This document shows positions 1 through 5,572 of a stretch of DNA of 64,000 nucleotides, piece after piece. The number at the start of each line of letters is the position of its first letter. Position 1 is the stretch's first letter. Below the pieces are notes generated by a model. The model was not told the origin of the DNA. It ran no database searches and saw only the letters and a program-made list of their open reading frames with translations. The stretch lies in assembly GCA_035494735.1 (NCBI GenBank), contig DATJGS010000011.1, positions 1 to 64,000 of the forward strand. The letters run 5' to 3'. Made by a program: the position numbers and the translations under genes. Origin of the DNA: DATJGS01 sp035494735. Lineage in GTDB: Bacteria; Eisenbacteria; RBG-16-71-46.

Positions 1-640
1 CCGCGTCGTCGGCCGGCGGCACGGCCAAGTCGAAGCGACAGCTCGGTCGTGGGCCGTGGGCGCAGCGGCCCGTGACCGGCACCTGCGCGAGCTCGGATAC
101 GAGCCCCTGGCCGAACGCGCAGACCTCGGGGTGTCGCGAGACGACGTCCGCGAGCGGGCAGTCGTGGAGCACGACGCTCACGGTCGAGTCGCGCCGCGCG
201 AGCACGGGATCGCCCCCGAGGCCGCGAAACGCCTTGATCACGGAATCGACGCGCTGCTTGAAGCGCGGGCCACTCGCCGGCTGCTCGCGCGCGCACTGGC
301 GCCCGATCGCCTGAAGCCAGCGCCGGACGCCGCTCGTGCCGTTCCTGCGCCGCAATTCGTCGAGCAGGCCTTGAACCAGCGGCACGTGGGCTTGCGTGAA
401 CATGCCCCGCCCGCCCGGCGACAGCCCGTAGAGGCGCGAGGCCTTGCTCACTCCCGGCAGCTTGCCGTGCTCCTCGACGAGCCCCTCACGGACCAGCCGG
501 GCCAGGTGCAGGCGCACGCCGTTGTCGGTGAGGCCGACGCTGCCCGCGAGGTGGGCCACCGTGAGATCGCCGCGCCGCAGCAGGTTCAGGATCGCTCCCC
601 GGGCGCCCTTCAATCGACTGTCGTGCCGATGCTCGTCCAT
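1..640 (-). CDS. Winged-helix regulator with C-terminal four-cysteine (Fe-S type) motif, partial at 3' end
   Basis: Reading the minus strand from an ATG at 640 gives an open frame that runs off the left edge. Residues about 10-75 form a winged helix (an ILNLLRRGDLTVAHLAGSVG stretch followed by a recognition helix and wing), as in ArsR/DeoR-like regulators. The C-terminal part carries Cys161, Cys174, Cys193 and Cys201 (C-x12-C-x18-C-x7-C). That resembles the cysteine cluster of SufR and of the COG2345 predicted regulators, where it binds an iron-sulfur cluster and lets DNA binding respond to Fe-S status. The gene is divergent from the DUF4142 gene, and a palindrome at 678-707 lies 38 bases upstream of its start, which fits autoregulation. 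The family is clear. The exact ligand and whether it is a true SufR orthologue are not. No suf genes are visible in the window. Confidence 0.85.
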   Translation of the reverse strand, partial: MDEHRHDSRLKGARGAILNLLRRGDLTVAHLAGSVGLTDNGVRLHLARLVREGLVEEHGKLPGVSKASRLYGLSPGGRGMFTQAHVPLVQGLLDELRRRNGTSGVRRWLQAIGRQCAREQPASGPRFKQRVDSVIKAFRGLGGDPVLARRDSTVSVVLHDCPLADVVSRHPEVCAFGQGLVSELAQVPVTGRCAHGPRPSCRFDLAVPPADDA

Positions 641-677
641 GGCGACACAGTATTCGATCGGCCTTCGTGCGCACAAG

Positions 678-707
678 AAGATAATCAACAGAACACTTGA
701 CTATCTT
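678..707. promoter_or_regulatory. Probable operator: 11-bp inverted repeat with CAA-N8-TTG core
   Basis: The arms AAGATAATCAA (678-688) and TTGACTATCTT (697-707) are inverted repeats matching at 10 of 11 positions, with an 8-base spacer. The inner part reads CAA-N8-TTG, the spacing of the cyanobacterial SufR box (CAAC-N6-GTTG). The site is AT-rich in a GC-rich background. It lies between the divergent cysteine-rich regulator and the DUF4142 gene, and its right arm contains the -35 hexamer of a forward promoter. Confidence 0.7.
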
Positions 708-725
708 GGAAGCCCGTCGTATGAC
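697..725 (+). promoter_or_regulatory. Sigma70-type promoter TTGACT-N17-TATGAC
   Basis: TTGACT (697-702) and TATGAC (720-725) are separated by exactly 17 bases, a near-ideal housekeeping promoter reading towards the DUF4142 gene at 823. The -35 element is embedded in the right arm of the inverted repeat at 678-707, so a protein bound there would block RNA polymerase. Confidence 0.65.
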
Positions 726-822
726 TCGTGGTGTTCACGGGGACCCGGGCGTCACCCGCCGTCCGGGCCGGCTCGCGCCTCACCCCAGTCACGCGGGTGG
801 TTGTGCCACGACGGAGGGATCC

Positions 823-1383
823 ATGAAGTTCCTGTCACGAGTCGTCCCCGGGTTGTTCCTCGCTGCGGTCACGGCAGCCGCGCTGTCGGGTCCGGCAGCC
901 GCGAAGGTCGCGAAGCCCGCGAAGGCCGCGCCTCTGACCGACGCCAACATCGCGGCCATCGTTCTGGCGGCGAACACCATCGACATCGACAACGCCCAGG
1001 TGGCGCTCAAGACGTCGGCGGACGAGTCCGTGAAGTCGTTCGCGCAGATGATGGTCACGGACCACACGTCCGTGAACGACAAGGCCAAGGCCCTCGCCGG
1101 CAAGCTCAAGCTGACGCCGGTGCCGAACGCCGCGAGCCGCGGACTCCTCAAGTCGACGGCGACCAAGCGTGCCGGCATGGCGAAGCTGACCGGTGGCGCG
1201 TTCGACAAGGCGTACCTCGACAACGAGATCTCCTACCACCAGGCCGTAATCGACATGCTGGATCAGCAACTCGTGCCCGGCGCGAAGAACGCCGAGCTCA
1301 AGGACCTCCTGACCAGCGTGAGGCCGGCCTTCATCGCGCACCTCGACAAGGCGAAGTCGACGCGCGCTGCGCTCAAGGACTGA
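823..1383 (+). CDS. DUF4142 family secreted protein
   Basis: This is a 186-residue protein with an N-terminal signal peptide (hydrophobic VVPGLFLAAVTAAALSG, cleavage near the AAAKVA stretch) followed by a helical DUF4142 domain (ferritin-like/DUF305-related bundle) to the end. Typical signatures are TDANIAAIVLAANTIDIDNA near the start of the domain, KSFAQMMVTDHT in the middle and the YHQAVIDMLDQQLVP helix. The family is periplasmic or secreted and of unknown biochemical role. The ATG at 823 has GGAGG at 813-817. The gene is driven by the promoter at 697-725 and so probably controlled by the divergent cysteine-cluster regulator. Confidence 0.85.
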   Translation: MKFLSRVVPGLFLAAVTAAALSGPAAAKVAKPAKAAPLTDANIAAIVLAANTIDIDNAQVALKTSADESVKSFAQMMVTDHTSVNDKAKALAGKLKLTPVPNAASRGLLKSTATKRAGMAKLTGGAFDKAYLDNEISYHQAVIDMLDQQLVPGAKNAELKDLLTSVRPAFIAHLDKAKSTRAALKD

Positions 1384-1478
1384 GCGGCGTGCACAAGGAG
1401 GGCGGGGCCACCCAATCCACGCAGAGTCGTCGGAGGTCCCGCCTTCACGCCGTCGCGCGCGGCGCCCGGAGCGGGCGC

Positions 1479-1832
1479 ATGGCGCTGGCGGCCGCGGTCG
1501 CATCTCTGTCGCTGGCGACCGCGATCGCGCTGGGCGCCGCAGGCTGCGGGGCTCGACCGGCGACGCAGCACCACGCGCTCCACATCGTGACCGCGCACCA
1601 GGTCGCGTTCCAGCCGCCGGTGGTGAATGCCGCGCCGGGGGACACGATCGAGTGGCGCAATCGCGACCTCGTGCCCCACACGGTCAGTGCGCGCCAGAAC
1701 GAGTGGGACTCCGGCAATCTCCCGCCCGATTCCAACTGGCGCTTCGTCCCGACCACGGCCGGCACGTTCGCGTACTTCTGCCGCTACCACACGACGATGG
1801 CGGGGACGCTGACGGTCGTTCGCGCCCGCTAG
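1479..1832 (+). CDS. Plastocyanin-like cupredoxin (type 1 copper protein), exported
   Basis: This is a 117-residue protein with a hydrophobic N-terminus ending in AAGC (Cys23, a weak lipobox), then a compact beta domain. The type 1 copper ligands are all present: His67 in VPHTVS, then Cys101, His104 and Met107 in YFCRYHTTM. Cupredoxins of this size carry electrons in the periplasm or on the outer face of the inner membrane. ATG 1479 is preceded by a GGAG. A GTG at 1389 in the same frame with AAGGAGGG nearby would add 30 basic residues and is a less likely start. The gene lies about 95 bases after the DUF4142 gene and may be co-transcribed with it. Confidence 0.85.
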   Translation: MALAAAVASLSLATAIALGAAGCGARPATQHHALHIVTAHQVAFQPPVVNAAPGDTIEWRNRDLVPHTVSARQNEWDSGNLPPDSNWRFVPTTAGTFAYFCRYHTTMAGTLTVVRAR

Positions 1833-1839
1833 TCGCGTG

Positions 1840-1860
1840 CGCCGGCGCCCGGCGCCGGCG
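1840..1860. terminator. GC hairpin after the cupredoxin gene
   Basis: CGCCGGCGCC (1840-1849) and GGCGCCGGCG (1851-1860) are exact reverse complements. With the inner bases open for a loop, this is an 8-bp all-GC stem starting 7 bases after the stop codon. No U tract follows. Confidence 0.4.
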
Positions 1861-1868
1861 GATTGGCG

Positions 1869-2054
1869 ATGTCGACGGGCGCCGATTATCCTGCGGATCC
1901 GCGTCAGATCGCGCAACTCGCGAAGCCCTGGCACGGACGCCACGCCGACTTGCGCTGGCGCAAGTGGACCACGCGCGAGGCCGCGGAGATCTTCCGATCG
2001 GTCGGGCTCGTCGACGGTTTCTGGAAGATCGACGGCGGCGAGGACGCGTTCTAG
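1869..2054 (+). CDS. Small hypothetical protein upstream of the kinase
   Basis: This 61-residue reading frame starts at ATG 1869 (a TTG at 1863 is also in frame) and ends 15 bases before the kinase start. The protein is rich in Trp and charged residues (WHGRHADLRWRKWTTREAAEIF) and has no signal peptide or membrane segment. I do not recognise a family. Amino-acid composition and close spacing to the kinase make it plausible as a short coupled gene. No clear ribosome binding site is visible, so it could be an untranslated leader. Confidence 0.4.
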   Translation: MSTGADYPADPRQIAQLAKPWHGRHADLRWRKWTTREAAEIFRSVGLVDGFWKIDGGEDAF

Positions 2055-2069
2055 CAGGAGCGGGGAACC

Positions 2070-3227
2070 ATGAAGAACGCCACCTCCGCCACGACCCGCA
2101 GCATCGGCTCCGCGCGCGCCATCGATCCGTCGCGCCGGCTCCTCGTGCCCGGGCAGATCGTGACCAGCCCCGAGACGCGCCTTCAGTACAGCATCGAGCG
2201 CCCGCTCGGCGAGGGCGGATACGGACAGGTGTACCTGGCGAAGCGCCTCGGCCGATCGTCGCAGGTCGCCGAGACGCTGTGCATCAAGGCCAGCACGATC
2301 ATCGACGGCTGGCTGCGGGAGGCGTACTTCGGGCAGCTGCTCGATGGGCACCCGCGCGCGATCCGTATCTTCGACACGTTCCCGATCGTGCGCCCGGACG
2401 GGCAGATGCTCTACTGCCTCGCGATCGAGTACGCGCAGCACGGCGACCTGCGCACGTTCCTGCGCCGCGCGGGCAAGGGCTGGCCCGAGGGCAAAGCGCG
2501 CCGCGAGATCGCGGGCATCCTCGAAGTGCTGGGCAAGTTGCACCGCGGGCAGCTGCTGCACCGCGACCTCACGCCGATGAACGTGTTCGTGTGCGACGGG
2601 CCGTCGCTCAAGCTCGGCGACTTCGGCATCGTCCGGCAGCAGAGCGATCGGCGCGGAGTCGCCGCGCACACGATGAACGCGATGACCGCGCCGAGCGACA
2701 TCCTCGCGGGCTCGGTCCCCAAGTGGCAGGCGCGCGACGACGTGTACCAGGTGGGGCAGCTCCTCGGCATGCTCGTGAAGGGCGACGCCGAGTCGCGCGT
2801 GCGCACGCCCGAAGTGCGACGCTTCGCGTGCAGCGATCACCTGAAGGAGATCGTGTACCGCTGCATCGGCGAACGGCGCAAGCGCTACGAGAGCGCCGAC
2901 GAGCTGATCGAGGCGCTGCGCAATCCGCCGGCGGCGCTGAAGGTCGGAGTGCTGAGGTCGTTGAAGGGCGTGCACCTCGCGTTCACCGGCATCCTGAGCA
3001 AACCGCGGAAGGACGCGGCGCGCGCCGCGAAACGCGCGGGCGCGGTCGTCCACGGCGCGCCGTCGGCGAAGACCACGGTCGTCGTGCGCGGGCGCCCGAA
3101 TGCGCTACAGGCCGCGGGCAAGGACGCGGGGCTGAAGCTGATGGAGATCAAGCGGCTCCGCGCGAAGGGCCACAAGATCACGCTGCTCGACGAGAAGCGT
3201 TTCTGGCGGCTGGTGGGGAAGCGGTGA
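2070..3227 (+). CDS. Eukaryotic-type Ser/Thr protein kinase with C-terminal BRCT domain
   Basis: This is a 385-residue cytoplasmic protein with no membrane segment. Kinase domain at about residues 40-285: glycine loop GEGGYG (47-52), probable ATP-binding Lys73 in LCIKAS, catalytic HRD (164-166) with Asn171, DFG (184-186), and a GSVPKWQARDDVYQVGQLL stretch in place of APE and the F helix. From about 297 to 382 a BRCT-like domain follows. It opens with LKGVHLAFTGIL, has an AGAVV strand and a TTVVVRG strand, and closes with KITLLDEKRFWRLV, parallel to the C-terminal BRCT domain of the LigA encoded at 47468-49534. Bacterial kinases of this class usually carry PASTA, TPR or FHA domains; a BRCT partner is unusual and suggests recruitment to DNA or to a phosphoprotein. 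The ATG has AGGAG upstream. Kinase call sure, BRCT call fairly sure. Confidence 0.9.
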   Translation: MKNATSATTRSIGSARAIDPSRRLLVPGQIVTSPETRLQYSIERPLGEGGYGQVYLAKRLGRSSQVAETLCIKASTIIDGWLREAYFGQLLDGHPRAIRIFDTFPIVRPDGQMLYCLAIEYAQHGDLRTFLRRAGKGWPEGKARREIAGILEVLGKLHRGQLLHRDLTPMNVFVCDGPSLKLGDFGIVRQQSDRRGVAAHTMNAMTAPSDILAGSVPKWQARDDVYQVGQLLGMLVKGDAESRVRTPEVRRFACSDHLKEIVYRCIGERRKRYESADELIEALRNPPAALKVGVLRSLKGVHLAFTGILSKPRKDAARAAKRAGAVVHGAPSAKTTVVVRGRPNALQAAGKDAGLKLMEIKRLRAKGHKITLLDEKRFWRLVGKR

Positions 3228-3233
3228 GAGGAA

Positions 3234-3268
3234 TCGAGCGCCCCAGCGAAGCCGCGTGGGGCGCTCGA
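3234..3268. terminator. Perfect 12-bp hairpin between convergent genes
   Basis: TCGAGCGCCCCA (3234-3245) pairs exactly with TGGGGCGCTCGA (3257-3268) across an 11-base loop that can itself form a 3-bp stem. It sits 7 bases after the kinase stop and 29 bases beyond the end of the convergent hydrolase gene. There is no U run on either side. Confidence 0.6.
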
Positions 3269-3296
3269 GTCGTGTGAGACGACGCGTCCGGGCGCC

Positions 3297-4385
3297 TTAC
3301 TTCGCCGTCGCCGCCAGGAGCGCCGTCAGCTCCTGCTTCCAGAACACCGCCCACGTGTGCGTGCCGTGGCCGTGGGTCTGGTCGCTGGCCGGAATCAGGA
3401 CGAAGCGACCGTGCTTCACGCGCTGGATCTCGCGCTCCGCGATGCCCAGTTCGGGCGGATTGATGAAGTCGTCGCCCGAGTTCACGTGCACCAGCGTCGT
3501 CGTGATGCGCTCGAGGCCGGGCGATGGGTCGTAGCGGCGCGACGCGTCGACCTGGTACAGAAGGTCGTTCGCGTCGAGCGTGGGCAGGGTGCGCTTGAGA
3601 TACGCGCCGAGATAGTGGTCGACCGAGTCGCGCGTCGCGAGGGTGCGCTGCTGGAACAGCGGCGCGCTGCCGGCGAGCAGCAGGATGTGATCCGCGGCGC
3701 GCAGCGCCGCCGTCGGCTCGCTCGTGTAGTCGCCCTTCTTCCACTCGGGGTCGCTGAGGATCGCGTCCTCGACCATGTCGCGCCACAGGCGATTGCGCCC
3801 GACGATCGCGACGGGCAGGCACGCCAGCGGCATCGCCGCGTCCATGAAGCCCGGATGCGACTCGGCCCACACCCACGTGTGCATGCCGCCCATCGACGTG
3901 CCCATCACGAGCCGCAGGTGATCGACGCCGAGGTGCTTCGTCAGCAGCCGGTACTGCGCCTCGATCATGTCGTCGTAGTCGTAGTGCGGGAAATGCGCGC
4001 GCTGTCCGTCGCTCGGCCGGCTCGAGTGACCGTGGCCGATGCCGTCGGGCAGGATGATGAAGTATTTCGTCGTGTCGAGCGGCTGCCCGGCGCCGTACAG
4101 CTCGTCCGCGAACTGGGGCGCGAGGAACTGCCGGCCCGTGCCGCCCGTGCCGTGCAGGATGAGCACCGCGTTGCTCGCGTGGCCCCGCGCGTCGCGCGCC
4201 AGCCGGCCGAGCGTCAGGTAGTGGATGCGCAGCTCGGGCAGGGTTTCGCCCGAGACGAACTTGAAGTCCTTGATCGCGAAGTCGCCCTCGCGAGGCGGAG
4301 CGTTTGCGGCGAGCGTGCGCGCAGGCAAGGCGAGCGCGGACAAGAGCGCGGCCGCCACAACGAACGGCGATTGCAGTGAGCGCAA
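3297..4385 (-). CDS. Secreted alpha/beta hydrolase of the homoserine O-acetyltransferase-like family
   Basis: This is a 362-residue alpha/beta hydrolase. An N-terminal signal peptide (hydrophobic VVAAALLSALALPARTLAA) precedes the hydrolase core. The nucleophile elbow is GTSMGGM (Ser164), with an acid in NSGDDFINP near residue 305 and His in HGHGTH near residue 345. The fold and the HGTGGTGRQF oxyanion region resemble MetX-type acyltransferases, but the signal peptide argues against a methionine-biosynthetic role, so the substrate is unknown. I chose TTG 4385 because GAGGGAG lies 8 bases upstream and the signal peptide then begins correctly. A GTG at 4424 in frame would add 13 polar residues. 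Confidence 0.85.
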   Translation of the reverse strand: MRSLQSPFVVAAALLSALALPARTLAANAPPREGDFAIKDFKFVSGETLPELRIHYLTLGRLARDARGHASNAVLILHGTGGTGRQFLAPQFADELYGAGQPLDTTKYFIILPDGIGHGHSSRPSDGQRAHFPHYDYDDMIEAQYRLLTKHLGVDHLRLVMGTSMGGMHTWVWAESHPGFMDAAMPLACLPVAIVGRNRLWRDMVEDAILSDPEWKKGDYTSEPTAALRAADHILLLAGSAPLFQQRTLATRDSVDHYLGAYLKRTLPTLDANDLLYQVDASRRYDPSPGLERITTTLVHVNSGDDFINPPELGIAEREIQRVKHGRFVLIPASDQTHGHGTHTWAVFWKQELTALLAATAK

Positions 4386-4742
4386 CCGGGATTCTCCCTC
4401 GATGGTGTGGGCTCGACCTCGCACCGTCCCATGACCGGCGCGTCAGCCATCCTAGGGGACCATGCCGGAGGCATCAATGGCGCGGCGAGAGAATCCGGCA
4501 CGTCATCGTGGTCAGAAAGAGGAGGTGGAGTGCGCCGCGATGTCGCAGCACTGGGTCACGAGGCCCATGGGGTCTGAAATTGCGTCTCGATCTTCCACCG
4601 GTGACATAGGGTGCCGTTCGCCGCACGGTGATCGCAGTGCACGGATAGCGTGTTGCCGGGGCGATCCGGATCGCGGTGAAGTCCACAGGGCAGGCTGCGC
4701 TCGCTTGATCGCGGGGGCTCCTGCGTACCGGGAGGACGAACG
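4386..4742. other. Divergent intergenic region with a 14-bp palindrome
   Basis: No gene is visible between the hydrolase start and the dockerin-type protein. The region is less GC-rich than its surroundings. GCGATCCGGATCGC at 4661-4674 is a perfect 14-bp palindrome about 70 bases before ATG 4743 and could be an operator. I see no convincing -35/-10 pair on either strand. Confidence 0.3.
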
Positions 4743-5471
4743 ATGACCAAGCGAGTTGGCACTCCGTTCCTGTTTCTTGCGTGTAGTCTGCTGCCGATCG
4801 CGGCAGCTCACGCGGCGCTGCCCGACGCGGCAGCCTCTACGAGTCCGGGGTTCATTCGCCTCGTCGGAGGCACGCCGAGCGGGCCGGATGTGACGGACGG
4901 CTTGTTCACGGTGATCGTCCGCACCAGCGGCGGCGCGACGATCGACGGAAGTAGGGTGACCGTGTCCATCTGCGAAGCTGGTGACCTGCGGATCAGTCAG
5001 AATCAGCAGAATGCCGCGTACACGGTGAATTGCGCGGGCGGCACGGTGAGCGCGCTGACGGACAATCAGGGGCAGGTCGACTTCACGATCCTCGGCGCCT
5101 CGACGGGTCAGTTCGTAGGCTCGTCCGTTCGCGGCACGGTGAAGATCTTCGCGGATGATCCGGTGACCCATCAGAACGTATTGATCTCGGACCCGAGCTC
5201 GGTCACTGGGCTGATCTGCTCGACGCCGGACGAGGACGGCAACGGCGGCCTTACAGCGTCGGATTTGTCCACTGCGTCGCATGACTTCGGTCTGCCGTGG
5301 CAGCGGTCGGACTTCAACGGCGATGGCGTCGTTGACTCCGCGGACGAGGACGTCCTCGCGGGCATCCTGTTCGCTGGGCGCATGACGGTTTCTTTCCCAC
5401 CGTTTTGCACGTCGTGCGCGACCCCGACGCGGACGGGCACCTGGGGCGCGCTGAAACTGCTGTACCGCTAG
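4743..5471 (+). CDS. Secreted protein with dockerin-like calcium-binding segment and TWG-type C-terminal tail
   Basis: This is a 242-residue exported protein. A signal peptide (FLFLACSLLPIAAAHA) is followed by an Ig/invasin-like beta domain of about 130 residues (FTVIVRTSGGATIDGSRVTVS; DNQGQVDFTI). A dockerin-type segment with two EF-hand-like loops follows at about residues 160-210 (DEDGNGGLTASDL and DFNGDGVVDSADEDVLAGIL). The protein ends in TRTGTWGALKLLYR with no FlgD-like domain. The same tail pattern ends both CHRD proteins at 24532 and 25242. ATG 4743 follows a GGGAGGA stretch. Function is unknown; it is probably a surface or extracellular structural protein. Confidence 0.8.
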   Translation: MTKRVGTPFLFLACSLLPIAAAHAALPDAAASTSPGFIRLVGGTPSGPDVTDGLFTVIVRTSGGATIDGSRVTVSICEAGDLRISQNQQNAAYTVNCAGGTVSALTDNQGQVDFTILGASTGQFVGSSVRGTVKIFADDPVTHQNVLISDPSSVTGLICSTPDEDGNGGLTASDLSTASHDFGLPWQRSDFNGDGVVDSADEDVLAGILFAGRMTVSFPPFCTSCATPTRTGTWGALKLLYR

Positions 5472-5494
5472 AGACGAATTCTCGGCACGCGCCA

Positions 5495-5524
5495 CGGCGG
5501 GAGCACGAGCGCGCGCTCCCGCCG
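5495..5524. terminator. Perfect 10-bp hairpin between convergent genes
   Basis: CGGCGGGAGC (5495-5504) pairs with GCTCCCGCCG (5515-5524) around a 10-base loop, midway between two convergent stop codons. It lacks a U tract and is usable from both sides. Confidence 0.55.
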
Positions 5525-5572
5525 GCTCGCGATCGAGGGTACCGATTGCCGAGGCGGCGAAGCGGTACGGCG

